Assembly: GCA_029210965.1 (NCBI GenBank) | Contig: JARGFZ010000001.1 | Location: forward strand, 124,001 to 188,000 | Direction of reading: 5' to 3' | Length of the DNA stretch: 64,000 nt | DNA from: a bacterium | Lineage (GTDB): Bacteria > BMS3Abin14 | The notes under the pieces: generated by a model | Told to the model about the DNA's origin: nothing | Databases searched by the model: none | What the model saw: the letters and a program-made list of their open reading frames with translations, nothing else | Shown here: positions 1-8,899 of the stretch, one piece after another | Numbering within the stretch: the first letter of the stretch is position 1 | Layout: every line of letters begins with the position of its first letter | Translations under genes and position numbers: made by a program

Positions 1-91
1 CATTTCTGACGTAAGGCACTCCGATCATCCATCCCGAAATGAGGAGGTACAGGATGACGGCAGCTATGAGGTAGTTTCTTAACTTTTTCAT
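1..91 (-). CDS. N-terminus of an unidentified membrane-anchored or secreted protein (cut by window edge)
   Basis: Only the first 30 codons are inside the window. An ATG on the minus strand at 91 opens a frame that runs unbroken to base 1. The peptide begins MKKLRNYLIAA and continues with a hydrophobic stretch ending in a Gly-Trp, the layout of an uncleaved signal anchor or a signal peptide. It follows yajQ in the same direction, about 125 bases after that gene's stop. I do not see a strong ribosome binding site, and the family cannot be named from so little sequence. Confidence 0.5.
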   Translation of the reverse strand, partial: MKKLRNYLIAAVILYLLISGWMIGVPYVRN

Positions 92-215
92 TTGAGAATG
101 ATTACCACAAAATGAAAAAAAGTCAAAAGTGGAAACCAGAAGGAGGAATAGGGAAGGAGGGAGGGGGAATTATTTGCGTTTCTTCGTCCTTCATCCTTCC
201 ACCAGATCCAGGTCC

Positions 216-707
216 TCAGTCTTTCATATTCACATATTGCAGCGGGATCTCCATATCCTTTTCCCTGAGCATGGCAATGACCGACTGGAGATCGTCGATC
301 TTTTTCCCCGTTACCCTCACCTGGTCATCCTGGATAGCCGCCTGGACCTTAAGCTTCGAATCCTTGATCATTTTGACGATCTTCCGTGCCGTTTCCTTGT
401 CGATCCCCTGCTGGAAGGCCCCCTCGCATTTGAGATGTCCCTGGCTCGTGGGCTCGTGCTCGGCAAAGTGAAGCCCCTTGGCCTCGATCTTCCTTCTCAC
501 AAGCTGGGTGATAACGATCTCCTTAATGGCCTTTAACTTCATCTCATCGGCCGCCAGGATCTTGACCTTCTCCTCCTTGCGGTCCAGGTCCAACTCGGAC
601 CGCGACTGGCGAAGATCGTACCGGGTGGCGATCTCTTTTTTGGCATTGTTAACTGCGTTGTCCACTTCCTGCATGTCAATACGGTTTACGACATCGAAGG
701 ACGGCAT
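216..707 (-). CDS. yajQ: YajQ family nucleotide-binding protein (DUF520)
   Basis: The 163-residue protein begins [15 protein letters not shown] and ends in [10 protein letters not shown], both typical of YajQ, and its length matches the family (about 161-163). YajQ folds as two ferredoxin-like domains and binds nucleotides; in Xanthomonas a member binds cyclic di-GMP and works with a transcription factor, and other members are known only as small cytoplasmic nucleotide-binding proteins. The conserved ATRYDLR segment near residues 27-33 and the basic middle region are visible. The ATG at 707 is preceded by GGAG-type sequence. It is transcribed leftward and separated from lepB by a long gene-poor stretch, so it is probably its own unit. 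Family call is firm; the physiological role here is not known. Confidence 0.93.
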   Translation of the reverse strand: MPSFDVVNRIDMQEVDNAVNNAKKEIATRYDLRQSRSELDLDRKEEKVKILAADEMKLKAIKEIVITQLVRRKIEAKGLHFAEHEPTSQGHLKCEGAFQQGIDKETARKIVKMIKDSKLKVQAAIQDDQVRVTGKKIDDLQSVIAMLREKDMEIPLQYVNMKD

Positions 708-724
708 GGGAGGACTCCTTGGTA

Positions 725-770
725 TATGTAAAAGTATAAGTATAAGTATTAGTAGAGGTAGGAGTAATCC
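725..770. repeat. Word repeat, unit AAGTATAAGT-like
   Basis: Seen directly: the trimer-rich unit AGTATAAGTATAAGTATTAG continues into AGTAGAGGTAGGAGTA, each unit differing by one or two bases. It sits just upstream of yajQ. One of about twenty loci in the window with this kind of degenerate tandem word. Confidence 0.7.
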
Positions 771-806
771 TAACTCCGTTCCAGAACCTTTTTACCAGAA
801 AAAGCA

Positions 807-840
807 AGAATGTAGAATGTAGAATGTGGAACGCAGAATA
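807..840. repeat. Word repeat, unit GTAGAAT
   Basis: The unit AGAATGT occurs three times in a row and is followed by a variant GGAACGCAGAAT. The reverse-complement word (CATTCTGCATTCTACATTC) occurs 59 kb away at 59751-59781, so the same word is used at unlinked intergenic sites. Confidence 0.7.
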
Positions 841-902
841 TAAGCTAACGATTTGGTGGACTAATGAACCGGTGCACTCCCTAATTCCTGGTTCTCGGAT
901 TT

Positions 903-944
903 TGCCCTTGGACAAAGCTCAGGACCCCGAACCTGTCCAGGGGG
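903..944. repeat. Degenerate palindromic repeat related to CCTGAGCCTGTCGAAGG
   Basis: Arms CCCTTGGACAAAGCTCAGGA and CCTGTCCAGGGG face each other around a short centre. This is a decayed form of a palindromic intergenic repeat that I know from many unrelated bacterial genomes (arms CCTTCGACAAGCTCAGG / CCTGTCGAAGG). A half copy with the intact core is at 2435-2453. Confidence 0.55.
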
Positions 945-1015
945 ATCTTGTTTTCCAAGTCATTTTGAGATTTGAGATTTGAGAACGGAACGAACATGTG
1001 CCAGTTGTGCAGAGC

Positions 1016-1282
1016 CTAGTACAGAGAAACGAGCCACACCGCGGTGGACCACGCCCACATCGTCCTGCGCCAGAGACCGATGGCAAGAGCCGCATTGATG
1101 CCGGTGTTGCCCGTAAGATCCAAACGCTCAAACCACGATACGGGCTCGTCAAGGGGATGGAGGGCTAAATAGATGGCGGTGATGACGTTGAAAAGGACCT
1201 GGACGGCGAACCAGATGGAGATCAGGCGCAGCGACCAGGGTCGCGGTTTCAGGTTTCGAGTTTCAGGTTTCAGGTTACTCAC
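1016..1282 (-). CDS. Small Trp-rich membrane protein or gene remnant
   Basis: An 88-residue frame starting at a GTG. It has two or three hydrophobic segments (roughly residues 18-40, 58-70 and 75-88) and many Trp residues, as in small polytopic membrane proteins. The first 15 residues come from a word repeat (1245-1276), so the true start is unclear. The stop codon is followed in the same frame by a sensible-looking continuation (ALHNWHMFVPF) before another word repeat, which suggests a decayed or truncated gene. I do not recognise the family. No ribosome binding site is obvious. Confidence 0.35.
   Translation of the reverse strand: MSNLKPETRNLKPRPWSLRLISIWFAVQVLFNVITAIYLALHPLDEPVSWFERLDLTGNTGINAALAIGLWRRTMWAWSTAVWLVSLY
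1245..1276. repeat. Word repeat, unit TTTCAGG
   Basis: The word GTTTCAGGTTTC recurs with a GAG-for-CAG variant, four units in a row. It overlaps the presumed start of the small membrane protein gene and so may mislead start prediction. Confidence 0.65.
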
Positions 1283-1423
1283 GGGATCAGTCTAAACTCT
1301 GGAATTTGTCAGAGTCTACAACCTGTCGATGTTTGTAATCTGAAATCGCGTCTAACATAGCCCGTTTCTATCGGCTGTCAAGAGTGTGCCGGGCACGAGG
1401 CTCGACTGACGAGGCAACCGTGG

Positions 1424-1447
1424 TCCCGCCAGCGGCGGGATGAGGAT
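1424..1447 (+). repeat. Short GC hairpin, partial GATGCAAGG-family element
   Basis: TCCCGCC and GGCGGGA form a perfect 7-bp stem around a 3-base loop and are followed by TGAGGAT. The same stem occurs at 49699-49716 and 49740-49756. The trailing GAGGAT links it to the longer element at 1517-1601. Confidence 0.55.
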
Positions 1448-1516
1448 TACATAGGTGTGTGATTGCCGTGATCGCATTTGGGTGGAATGCGCTAACCGGC
1501 GCGCTAGAAGGGGTGA

Positions 1517-1601
1517 GATGCAAGGCCCGAGGGAGCGTGGGACCGCAGACGTACATGGCTGAGTACTTCGAGGATCACGCGCGACTGAGAACGAAGCAGA
1601 T
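1517..1601 (+). repeat. GATGCAAGG-family element, copy A
   Basis: The copy starts with GATGCAAGGCC, has a central palindrome (GTAC, 8 bases, GTAC within a longer imperfect stem), and then reads TTCGAGGAT, GCGACTGAGAACG and AAGCAGAT. Copy B (47394-47456, minus strand) has the same ends and order, but a different central stem. Copy C (49666 onward) has the same left end and TCGAG. Elements of this general form occur in the intergenic DNA of other deltaproteobacteria as far as I recall; I know no function for them. Confidence 0.6.
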
Positions 1602-1630
1602 TGCCCGTTATTGCGCGCCGAACCCCTTTA

Positions 1631-2284
1631 CTAATCAATTCCATCCCCTATTCGGCCAAACCGCGGCCAGTTTCGCGACTTATCCCACGACCAGTAAATA
1701 ACGATGGCCTTCCCCCTAACATCCGCCAGATCCACAAACCCCCAGAAACGGCTGTCGTTGGAGTTATCCCGGTTATCCCCCATGACGAAAACCTTTCCCT
1801 CGGGAACGGTCACCGGTCCAAAGGTGTCCCGTCCGGTCAAGAACGTCCCTTCATCAAGGAAAACGGCTTGCGGAAAATCAATCGCTTCTCCGTTGATGAA
1901 AACCCGTTTATCCCGGACCTCCACTGTCTCCCCTCCCACACCCACACATCTTTTTATAAAATCCAGTTTTTTGTCCCTGGGGTATTTGAAAACAATGACA
2001 TCCCCCCGTTTGGGCCCTCGAAGGGCCATGATCTTATGGTCGGAAAAGGGCGTCTTGAACCCGAAGAGAAATTTATTGACCAGAATATGGTCACCCACCA
2101 GCAGGGTAGGTACCATGCTTGGGGAAGGGATCTTGAAAGCCTGAATTACAAAGGTGCGGATGAAAAGGGCCAGGATAAGCGCCAGTATGATAGCTTCGGC
2201 GTACTCCCTGATCTTACTCTTGGTGCTACCCAACACTTGTTCTGGTGTATTGATCTTTTCAGTTCTGGTCATATCGCTGGACAA
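1631..2284 (-). CDS. lepB: Signal peptidase I
   Basis: The enzyme cleaves signal peptides from secreted proteins at the outer face of the inner membrane. The 217-residue protein has one N-terminal membrane segment (residues 31-49), then the catalytic Ser in PSPSMVPTL (Ser56), the general-base Lys in DFIKRCVG (Lys111) and the box GDNRDNSNDSRFWG (169-182). The start is a TTG at 2284: AAGGAG lies about six bases upstream of it, whereas the ATG four codons later would be too far from that site. It lies downstream of lepA, a gene pair often found together, but here a paired-arm word repeat (2305-2468) separates them. Length is normal for the short class of signal peptidase I. Confidence 0.95.
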   Translation of the reverse strand: MSSDMTRTEKINTPEQVLGSTKSKIREYAEAIILALILALFIRTFVIQAFKIPSPSMVPTLLVGDHILVNKFLFGFKTPFSDHKIMALRGPKRGDVIVFKYPRDKKLDFIKRCVGVGGETVEVRDKRVFINGEAIDFPQAVFLDEGTFLTGRDTFGPVTVPEGKVFVMGDNRDNSNDSRFWGFVDLADVRGKAIVIYWSWDKSRNWPRFGRIGDGID

Positions 2285-2304
2285 AAGTTTCTCCTTGAGA
2301 ATCA

Positions 2305-2468
2305 GTGAACCGTGAAGGGTGAAGGGTGAAGGGTAATAACCAACCCTGATAACAAACGAAGGTGAGGGTAACGGATTTTACGCAAAAAACCAAAGGTCAA
2401 GGTTTAAAGTTCACGGTTCACGGTTCACCGCCTGCCCTGAGCCTGTCGAAGGGTTCACAGTTCACAGG
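2305..2468. repeat. Paired-arm word repeat between lepA and lepB
   Basis: Left arm (2305-2335) is GTGAACCGTGAAGGGTGAAG continuing with GGTGAAGGGT. Right arm (2409-2468) is built of the inverse word (TTCACGGTTCACGGTTCACC, then GGTTCACAGTTCACAGG). Between the halves of the right arm sits a half copy of the CCTGAGCCTGTCGAAGGG repeat (2435-2453). The two arms could pair in a leftward transcript running from lepA to lepB. Confidence 0.7.
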
Positions 2469-2474
2469 CTACTT

Positions 2475-4271
2475 TCACTCAATTTTCAAAATCGCCATAA
2501 AAGCCTCCTGTGGGATCTCCACACGGCCCACGCTCTTCATTCTTTTCTTGCCTTCCTTCTGTTTTTCCAAGAGCTTGCGCTTCCTGCTCACGTCTCCTCC
2601 GTAGCACTTGGCCAGCACGTTCTTTCTCAGGGCCCTCACCGTTTCCCTGGCGACGATACGGCTACCGATGGCCGCCTGGATAATAACCTCGAACATCTGC
2701 CTGGGGATGAGTTCCTTCATTTTCGCAGCAAGGTCACGACCCCTGTAATAGGCCTTTTCCTTTGGTGCTATGACCGAAAGGGCATCAACCGTTTCCCCGT
2801 TGACCTTAATATCCAGTTTTACCAGATCACCGGCCCGATACCCCACGGGGTCGTAATCCAGGGAAGCGTAGCCTCGGCTGGTGGACTTGAGCCTGTCATA
2901 GAAATCGAAGATGATCTCGGCCAGAGGGAGATCGTACTCCAGCATAACCCTTCTGTCCTCGAGATAGGTCAGGCCCTTCTGTACTCCTCGGCGATCCGTA
3001 AGAAGGGAAAGCAGCCCTCCGAGGTACTTGTCGGGGACCAGGATGGTGGCTCGGACGTAAGGTTCGTGGATCTCATCATAATCACCGGAAAAGGACAATT
3101 TTGCTGGGTTGTGAACTTCGATCCATTCGCCGTTCTTTTTAAGAACTTTGTAGACAACTGTGGGCGCTGTGGTGACAAGGTCAAGCTGATGGTGTCTCTC
3201 CAGGCGCTCCTGTACCACTTCCATGTGCAGCATACCCAGAAACCCGCATCGGAACCCGAAACCCAGAGCTTCGGATGTCTCTGGCTCAAAGGAGAGAGCC
3301 GCGTCGTTCAAGACCAGTTTTTCAAGAGCTTCACGAAGTTGGGCGAAATCCTCGCTCGCCGCGGGATAAAGGCCTGTATAGACCATAGGTCGAACAGGTC
3401 TGAACCCGGGCAACGGTTCGGTTGCGGGTGAAGACGCGTTGGTGACAGTATCACCGACCTGAAGTTTTTTCAGGTCCTTGATACCGGGCACCAGATACCC
3501 CACGTCTCCCGCTCCCAGTGATTTTTCCTTCACGGACGCGGGACGAAAAGTACCGATCTCACCAATATCATAACTGCCGCCCTGGATAATGAGCTTTATT
3601 CTGGAACGGGCATAAAGCGTACCCTCGAACACCCTTACAAGGCTGACGACACCTACGTAATTGTCGTACCACGAGTCCACAACAAGTGCGCGCAGAAGGC
3701 CTGTGCGATCACCTATTGGAGCGGGCACTCGCTTAACCACGGCCTCTAGAAGTTCCTTGATACCGATCCCCGCCTTGGCGCTAACCTCCAGCACTTCATC
3801 CGGATCGATCCCCAGTAATGACACCAGCTCTTCCTTGACTCTCCCGGCATCGGCATTGGGTAGATCGATCTTGTTGATAACCGGTATGATGACAAGGTCC
3901 TGCTCCACCGCCAGATAGGCGTTGGCGATAGTCTGGGCTTCTACCCCCTGGACAGCGTCCACTACCAGTAACGCTCCTTCACAGGCCGACAGGGACCGTG
4001 AGACCTCGTAGGAAAAGTCCACGTGGCCAGGGGTGTCAATGAGGTTGAGGGCGTACTCCTGCCCGTCAACCCCCTGGTAATGCAACCTGACAGTCTGGGC
4101 CTTTATCGTGATTCCCCGTTCCCTCTCTATATCCATGGAATCGAGGACCTGTTCGGTCATCTGCCTTTTGGTAAGGGCTCCAGTGGCTTCCAGGAGACGG
4201 TCTGCAAGGGTGGATTTCCCATGGTCGATATGGGCGATGATAGAAAAGTTGCGGATGTTGGCTTGATTCAT
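2475..4271 (-). CDS. lepA: Elongation factor 4 (LepA), ribosomal back-translocase GTPase
   Basis: LepA is a translational GTPase, close to EF-G in its first domains, that acts on stalled or mistranslocated ribosomes. The 598-residue length is standard. The G1 loop AHIDHGKST (residues 13-21), G3 DTPGH (79-83) and G4 NKID (133-136) are intact. The C-terminal region contains the family's [14 protein letters not shown] box and ends with the [16 protein letters not shown] segment typical of LepA rather than EF-G. The ATG at 4271 begins [18 protein letters not shown], matching the family start. It is followed at 190 bases by lepB and preceded by a small membrane protein gene and lptD. Confidence 0.97.
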   Translation of the reverse strand: MNQANIRNFSIIAHIDHGKSTLADRLLEATGALTKRQMTEQVLDSMDIERERGITIKAQTVRLHYQGVDGQEYALNLIDTPGHVDFSYEVSRSLSACEGALLVVDAVQGVEAQTIANAYLAVEQDLVIIPVINKIDLPNADAGRVKEELVSLLGIDPDEVLEVSAKAGIGIKELLEAVVKRVPAPIGDRTGLLRALVVDSWYDNYVGVVSLVRVFEGTLYARSRIKLIIQGGSYDIGEIGTFRPASVKEKSLGAGDVGYLVPGIKDLKKLQVGDTVTNASSPATEPLPGFRPVRPMVYTGLYPAASEDFAQLREALEKLVLNDAALSFEPETSEALGFGFRCGFLGMLHMEVVQERLERHHQLDLVTTAPTVVYKVLKKNGEWIEVHNPAKLSFSGDYDEIHEPYVRATILVPDKYLGGLLSLLTDRRGVQKGLTYLEDRRVMLEYDLPLAEIIFDFYDRLKSTSRGYASLDYDPVGYRAGDLVKLDIKVNGETVDALSVIAPKEKAYYRGRDLAAKMKELIPRQMFEVIIQAAIGSRIVARETVRALRKNVLAKCYGGDVSRKRKLLEKQKEGKKRMKSVGRVEIPQEAFMAILKIE

Positions 4272-4320
4272 AAAATTCTAATTCCAGTTTTCAGATTCCG
4301 TATTCCAAAAGTTAGGTAAA

Positions 4321-4392
4321 TCGTGAAGTGTGAACAGTGAATGGATATAAACAATATGCATTATTTACTATTCACCTTTCACTATTCACGGT
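4321..4392. repeat. Paired-arm word repeat upstream of lepA
   Basis: Left arm 4321-4344 (GTGAAGTGTGAACAGTGAAT) and right arm 4368-4392 (ACTATTCACCTTTCACTATT followed by CACGG) are inverse versions of the same TTCAC/GTGAA word, separated by about 25 bases. The right arm runs into the 3' end of the small membrane protein gene. Confidence 0.7.
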
Positions 4393-4614
4393 TATCTGTT
4401 CCTGTTCCTGTTCCTCTTCTAGCTCCTGCTCTTTTTTCGCATTTTCCCCTCCACTCTGCCCATTACACTCTGCACTCCCCTCCAGAGGAGGGGCTCCGAA
4501 CATTCTGAACGGCCGGGCCGGGTCTTTCAGAAAAATGGAGACGACGAGGAAAACGGCGAACAGGGCGAAAGCCAATCCGAAGGGCGCTAAAATGTAGAAC
4601 AGTGGTCCAGACAT
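4372..4614 (-). CDS. Small single-pass membrane protein with repeat-derived tail
   Basis: An 80-residue protein I do not recognise. Residues 4-28 are a strong membrane segment (FYILAPFGLAFALFAVFLVV), followed by KDPARPF and a tail of mostly Glu, Gln and Lys. The last 20 or so codons are encoded by a CTGTTCCTGTTCCT-type word repeat and by the right arm of the neighbouring paired-arm repeat, so the tail may be a recent extension. An AAAGGA sequence lies about 12 bases before the ATG. It sits between lptD and lepA in the same direction, compatible with one transcript. Confidence 0.55.
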   Translation of the reverse strand: MSGPLFYILAPFGLAFALFAVFLVVSIFLKDPARPFRMFGAPPLEGSAECNGQSGGENAKKEQELEEEQEQEQITVNSER

Positions 4615-4641
4615 GTCAAGGTATATCCTTTACATTATAGT

Positions 4642-4741
4642 TCAGAGTGCAGGGTTTAGAGTGCAGAGCACTTCCTCAATATCAGCCTTCAGTTCCTTTT
4701 GGTGTTTCCTCTACACACGACACTTTACACTCTACACTGCA
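4642..4741. repeat. Paired-arm word repeat between lptD and the small membrane protein
   Basis: Left arm 4642-4669 repeats the word AGAGTGCAG; right arm 4710-4741 reads CACGACACTTTACACTCTAC and ACTGCA, the inverse word. The same ACTCTACACTGCA word is used at 50413-50444 near ispD. It begins just past the stop codon of lptD. Confidence 0.7.
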
Positions 4742-4744
4742 TTT

Positions 4745-6673
4745 TTATATGCCCAGCTCCAATTTCAGTTTCCAGTCTGTCCTGTCAGGGCTGCGAGAGC
4801 GCCCCACACTCAATGTCCAGCATCGCCCCGGGATGAGGACGGTTACCGTATCATCAGCCAAGGTATCGGCATCCATATCGTAGAAAGTTTCACCCGAAAC
4901 CCGAACCCCAGCCAGGGTTAAATGGCCTTTACCGCTGAGCATTCCCGATGACCCATCAGTAGAATCTCGGCCCACCGTGACACCAAAAGCATTTGATTCA
5001 TACCCCGCGTCAACGTGCCAGCCACGCAGGGAGTCCCTGTCAACAGGAATGGATGGCAGCACGAGGCTAAAAACGTCGTCCCGGTTCCTCGAAGCTCCCA
5101 GGAAAACCCCGGAATAAGACAGGCGGGTTATAGCGTAAGACTGTGCCAGATCCAGTTCGTGATCCCGCCAGCTTCCGGCCGTCAGATCCCACCTTAACCG
5201 GGATGAGGTCAAAAGACTGCGCACACGGGCATCAATAACTTTTCTCTCCTCGACCAGGTCCCTTCCGTCTCGGATGACCGATTCTCCGAAGGCCGCTCCC
5301 TGAGCTGCCGAGGCGGTTATCTCCAGATCTACAAGGTGCTTTCCCCAGGCGCCGGAGGATTCAGCAGCAAGTTTTTCAGCTAAAATGACAATGTAGGCTT
5401 CATCCTCAGTAGACCCTTCACCCCCTCCTGTCCCTATGATACCTCGGCCCTGGATGTGTCCAGCCAGTTTCCAGGGGCCAGGGATTTGTAGAACCAGGGT
5501 CGGACTTACAAGTGTGCGTTTTTCTCCGCCATCAAAATGTGTATCTTCGGCTTGGATCCCGACCCGCCATAAGTCCCCTCCTGCGGGACCTAATCGGACA
5601 ACCCCCAGATCACGGTTCAGGACAGTCCCTAACGTATCGCTTCTGGCAAGTGACCCATCGGCCAGGAGACTGCTGGTCTGAATATTGAAGCCCAGAATGC
5701 CATGATCTCCCTCAAGGGATGCGTGCCGGTAAACAGCCCCAGGGTATCTCTCTTCAAACGTACCCCCGAACACAGCGGCAGAATTCGCCTCTCCGGTATC
5801 GTACCACCGTCCCCTTAACCACAGATCCGGTGTCAAGGCCATGGCATGATGGGCCCGGACATACCACATGTCAGACCGTTCACCACTCATGGCGAAACCG
5901 GCTATCTGCCCTCTGCCTCCCCAATCCAGTCTGTAGCGGGACTCAAGACCTAGTCCGGAGCTGTCACGACTGAACATTCTCGGGCTTACTGTGGCATCGG
6001 CATGGGATCCCAAAGTTATAAAAACAGGCCATATGGATTCCAGCCCTTTCTCATCGGAAAAACCGAATTCCGGGAACAGCAGCCCTGTCTGCCTCTTTGT
6101 CTTAACAGGATAAAAAAGGTAAGGGGTATAAAAGACCGGTATTCCGAATATCCTGAAAGCAGCGTGTCTTGCTTCCAGGTACCCCTCCTTGCGAACCTTT
6201 ATTCTCGAAGCGGTGATGGACCAGTCGGGACATTCGCCAGGGCAGCTGGTGAAGACCCCCTTTCGAATACTGTACTCCTCCGGCCCGGTGCGATTGATAT
6301 CTTCCCCGAGCACTCTGAAACCGTTTGGAACAATGATGATCTCTCCCCGGCTTATACCTCCAGTGAGATCGGCCAGGTCCAGGGCCAGTGCATCTCCGGT
6401 GAAAGCCCCTCCCCCGTCCTCCTTCATGACAACGTTGCCTGTAAGAATGAGAGTATCGGAACCAGGATCGTATCTGAGGTTGTCGCCCCTGACGGTCACC
6501 CCTTCTCCCTCGACCAGAACATTTCCTTCAGCTATGAGGGTCCCATCGGGAAAGGATGTCATGCTCCCGGCTGTAACGGAGATCTCCTGTCTCTTCTCCT
6601 GTGCCCACGAATCAGCCGGCCCGAGAAGGGAAACAAACAGGAAGGATGCAACAATGAAATATGCGTATCTCAA
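4745..6673 (-). CDS. lptD: LPS-assembly protein LptD (OstA), outer-membrane translocon
   Basis: LptD with LptE inserts lipopolysaccharide into the outer leaflet of the outer membrane. The 642-residue protein has a signal peptide (about residues 1-24, ending ADSWA), an N-terminal OstA/LptA-like beta-jellyroll (about 30-130, with repeated LIAEGNV and LILTGNV motifs) and a C-terminal barrel rich in alternating aromatic strands. The box IPVFYTPYLFYPVKTKRQTG (about 170-190) is diagnostic of LptD. It is shorter than the enterobacterial protein (about 780). The start is a TTG at 6673 with GAGG about eight bases upstream. It lies 61 bases after folC on the same strand. Its presence argues for an LPS-bearing Gram-negative host. 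Confidence 0.9.
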   Translation of the reverse strand: MRYAYFIVASFLFVSLLGPADSWAQEKRQEISVTAGSMTSFPDGTLIAEGNVLVEGEGVTVRGDNLRYDPGSDTLILTGNVVMKEDGGGAFTGDALALDLADLTGGISRGEIIIVPNGFRVLGEDINRTGPEEYSIRKGVFTSCPGECPDWSITASRIKVRKEGYLEARHAAFRIFGIPVFYTPYLFYPVKTKRQTGLLFPEFGFSDEKGLESIWPVFITLGSHADATVSPRMFSRDSSGLGLESRYRLDWGGRGQIAGFAMSGERSDMWYVRAHHAMALTPDLWLRGRWYDTGEANSAAVFGGTFEERYPGAVYRHASLEGDHGILGFNIQTSSLLADGSLARSDTLGTVLNRDLGVVRLGPAGGDLWRVGIQAEDTHFDGGEKRTLVSPTLVLQIPGPWKLAGHIQGRGIIGTGGGEGSTEDEAYIVILAEKLAAESSGAWGKHLVDLEITASAAQGAAFGESVIRDGRDLVEERKVIDARVRSLLTSSRLRWDLTAGSWRDHELDLAQSYAITRLSYSGVFLGASRNRDDVFSLVLPSIPVDRDSLRGWHVDAGYESNAFGVTVGRDSTDGSSGMLSGKGHLTLAGVRVSGETFYDMDADTLADDTVTVLIPGRCWTLSVGRSRSPDRTDWKLKLELGI

Positions 6674-6698
6674 GCTTGTGGCCTCAGATTTTCATAAA

Positions 6699-6735
6699 TG
6701 CACACGTGCACAGGTGCACGGTGCACAAGTGCACT
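6699..6735. repeat. Word repeat, unit GTGCAC
   Basis: GTGCACAGGTGCACGGTGCA is followed by CAAGTGCACTTAA; each unit is itself a palindrome. It fills the folC-lptD gap and extends to the folC stop codon. Confidence 0.65.
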
Positions 6736-8024
6736 TAATCGTCTTTCTCCCCATCCCCTCTTCTCCTCTTCTCCTCTTCTGCTACTTCCAGTTCCTTAAG
6801 AACTTCCCCGGCCAGGACCACAGACCCCGCCACGACAATGCGCCCCTTGCCGCCTGCAAGGCTCCTTGCTGTATCGAGGCCCTGTTTCACAGTGGGAGCT
6901 TTTATTATATCGGCACCTTCCGGCATTTCTTCCTCTAGCTCCTGAACGGTTTTTCCCCTTGGATGGTCCAGGGCGACAAGAACAAAACGGTTCCCCAACC
7001 GGATCATCTCTTCGGCCATTGCTCCAAAGTCCTTGTCGCGCAGAGCGGAGATCAGCCAGACGACCTCTTTTTCATGGCCCAGAGAATCGGTCAGGGCTTT
7101 CACAGCTGCCGGGTTGTGGGCGGCGTCCACGATAATGGGCGGTGAACCTTCAAACTCCTGGAACCGACCCTGCCATTTTGTGGATTCAATTCCCAGGACA
7201 ACCTTCTCATACACCATTTCAAAACCCGATACCGAAAGCTCTTCGAGAGCAGCAAGGGCACAAGCTGCATTATCCAGCTGAAACAACCCCGCCAGTCCTG
7301 GAACCAGCCTGTTTATACTCCACTTCATACCCTCAAATTGCAAGCTGCTACCGTTAATATCACGATCTGCACTGAAATCCCTGCCAAACAGAACCACCCT
7401 GGCACCGGCCGCTTCGGCTTCTTGAAGAATAACTTCCCTCGCAGCACGACCCACCGGACCCACTACCACAGACCTTCCTTTTCTCATGATCCCCGATTTT
7501 TCCCGGGCAACATCCTCAAGAGTATTGCCGAGCCAATTCTTGTGATCCAGGTCCACTGAGGTGATGACCGATAGCACCGGGCTGGTAACGTTGGTTGCGT
7601 CCCAGCGCCCACCAAGACCTACCTCAAAAATGGCAAGATCAACTTTCTGACGAGCGAAATAGAGGAGGGCCAAAACGGTAGCGAACTCGAAATAGGTCAT
7701 GTCAACCCCGACATCCTTCACTTCCTGGAGGAGTCCAGGAAGCTCGTCACGAGTCACTGCATGGCTGTCAACCACAATGCGTTCTTCAAATTTGATGAGA
7801 TGTGGCGAGGTGAAGAGTCCGACACGATATCCGGCACAGCTCAGGGCAGCGCCCATGAAGGACACCACCGAACCCTTACCGTTTGTGCCTCCAACCAGTA
7901 CATGGGGGAAATTGAAATGGGGGGATCCGAGAGCCTTCAAGGCCTCTCTAATCCGTCCAAGACCAGGTCTGATTCTGGACTCGTTCAGGCTGGCCAGATA
8001 GGAAAGGGCCAGCTCGTAGGTCAT
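6735..8024 (-). CDS. folC: Dihydrofolate / folylpolyglutamate synthase
   Basis: FolC ligates glutamate to dihydropteroate and extends polyglutamate on folates, using ATP in the cytoplasm. The 429-residue protein carries the Mur-ligase-type P-loop GGTNGKGS (residues 45-52), the FTSPHL loop (71-76), and the [12 protein letters not shown] box. The C-terminal domain with VDAAHNP is present. The last 15-20 residues ([16 protein letters not shown]) are encoded by a GAAGAGGAGAAGAGGAGAAG word repeat and are not part of the fold. The ATG at 8024 overlaps the accD stop codon (ATGA), the usual accD-folC coupling, so the two are translated from one message. Confidence 0.95.
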   Translation of the reverse strand: MTYELALSYLASLNESRIRPGLGRIREALKALGSPHFNFPHVLVGGTNGKGSVVSFMGAALSCAGYRVGLFTSPHLIKFEERIVVDSHAVTRDELPGLLQEVKDVGVDMTYFEFATVLALLYFARQKVDLAIFEVGLGGRWDATNVTSPVLSVITSVDLDHKNWLGNTLEDVAREKSGIMRKGRSVVVGPVGRAAREVILQEAEAAGARVVLFGRDFSADRDINGSSLQFEGMKWSINRLVPGLAGLFQLDNAACALAALEELSVSGFEMVYEKVVLGIESTKWQGRFQEFEGSPPIIVDAAHNPAAVKALTDSLGHEKEVVWLISALRDKDFGAMAEEMIRLGNRFVLVALDHPRGKTVQELEEEMPEGADIIKAPTVKQGLDTARSLAGGKGRIVVAGSVVLAGEVLKELEVAEEEKRRRGDGEKDD

Positions 8025-8887
8025 TGATCAGTGAACGTCTTCAGGGTGAAAGCCCTCAAGAGGTTAACGATGGTTTTCTTCAGTTCCTTACGGTTAACAA
8101 TACGGTCGATCATCCCGTGTTCGAGAACGAATTCAGATCTCTGGAACCCTTCGGGTAGTGCCTGCCGGATCGTTTGTTCGATAACACGAGGACCCGCAAA
8201 CCCGATAAGGGCCTTGGGTTCGGCAAGGTTCACATCACCGAGCATAGCGAAGCTGGCCGTAACTCCCCCCGTTGTGGGATCAGTAAGGACCGAGATAAAG
8301 GGCAGCCGCTCCCGCCTGAGTCGTGCGAGAGCAGCGCTGGTCTTGGCCATCTGCATAAGGGACAGGGCGCCCTCCTGCATCCTGGCGCCACCAGAGGAAG
8401 AGATCACGATCAAACCGCATTTTTCCTCCACGGCTTTTTCAGCTGCACGAGTAATTTTCTCGCCGACAACGGATCCCATGCTGCCACCCATGAAGAAAAA
8501 ATCGAAGACGGACAATACAACCTGGACACCATCCAGAGTGCAAATTCCTGAGATCACGGCGTCGTTGAGTCCTGTCTTTTTTCGGGCCGTCTTTATGCGG
8601 TCAAGGTATTTCAGGGAATCCTTGAACCCAAGGGGATCTTCGCTCTGGAGCTGGCTATCGAATTCGATAAAGGTTCCGGGATCAACCAGAAGCTCGATGC
8701 GTTCTCTCGCTGTGATCCTGAAATGATACTCGCATTTGGGACAGACCTTGAGGTTCCGGTCGATCTCCTTGCTGTACACGATCTCTGCACAGTTGTTGCA
8801 CTTTATCCAAAGACCCTCAGGAACAGTAACTTTTTTACTGTCCGATCTTTCAGGGCGGATGGACCGTCTACGGAACCAGGATACCAT
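8021..8887 (-). CDS. accD: Acetyl-CoA carboxylase, carboxyltransferase beta subunit
   Basis: AccD with AccA transfers the carboxyl group from biotin to acetyl-CoA, the first committed step of fatty acid synthesis. The 288-residue protein has the four-Cys zinc ribbon (Cys 30, 33, 49 and 52) at its N-terminus and the crotonase-type core with [11 protein letters not shown] and the [17 protein letters not shown] box for CoA binding. The ATG at 8887 follows trpB2 by 12 bases, and the 3' end overlaps folC by four bases. accD-folC is a common pair in proteobacteria, where trpB often lies upstream; accA is not in the window. Confidence 0.96.
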   Translation of the reverse strand: MVSWFRRRSIRPERSDSKKVTVPEGLWIKCNNCAEIVYSKEIDRNLKVCPKCEYHFRITARERIELLVDPGTFIEFDSQLQSEDPLGFKDSLKYLDRIKTARKKTGLNDAVISGICTLDGVQVVLSVFDFFFMGGSMGSVVGEKITRAAEKAVEEKCGLIVISSSGGARMQEGALSLMQMAKTSAALARLRRERLPFISVLTDPTTGGVTASFAMLGDVNLAEPKALIGFAGPRVIEQTIRQALPEGFQRSEFVLEHGMIDRIVNRKELKKTIVNLLRAFTLKTFTDQ

Positions 8888-8899
8888 AATCCGTTATTC

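Larger units (their letters stand above)
708..1015. other. Gene-free stretch filled with word repeats
   Basis: No convincing gene. The stretch holds a tandem of the word AGTATAAGT with variants (725-770), a tandem of the word AGAATGT (807-840), a degenerate palindromic element resembling the common CCTGAGCCTGTCGAAGG repeat (903-944) and three copies of TTTGAGA (964-985). Short open frames through it have repeat-derived composition and no recognisable product. Confidence 0.6.
1283..1630. other. Gene-free stretch with two hairpin-type repeat elements
   Basis: No gene is visible between the small membrane protein and lepB. The stretch contains a short TCCCGCC/GGCGGGA hairpin followed by GAGGAT (1424-1447) and a fuller copy of the GATGCAAGG element (1517-1601). 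Confidence 0.6.

Noticed and set aside
725-985. Tandem repeats that might be a CRISPR array
   Set aside because: Units are 6-12 bases, vary from unit to unit and have no regular unique spacers; no cas gene is present.
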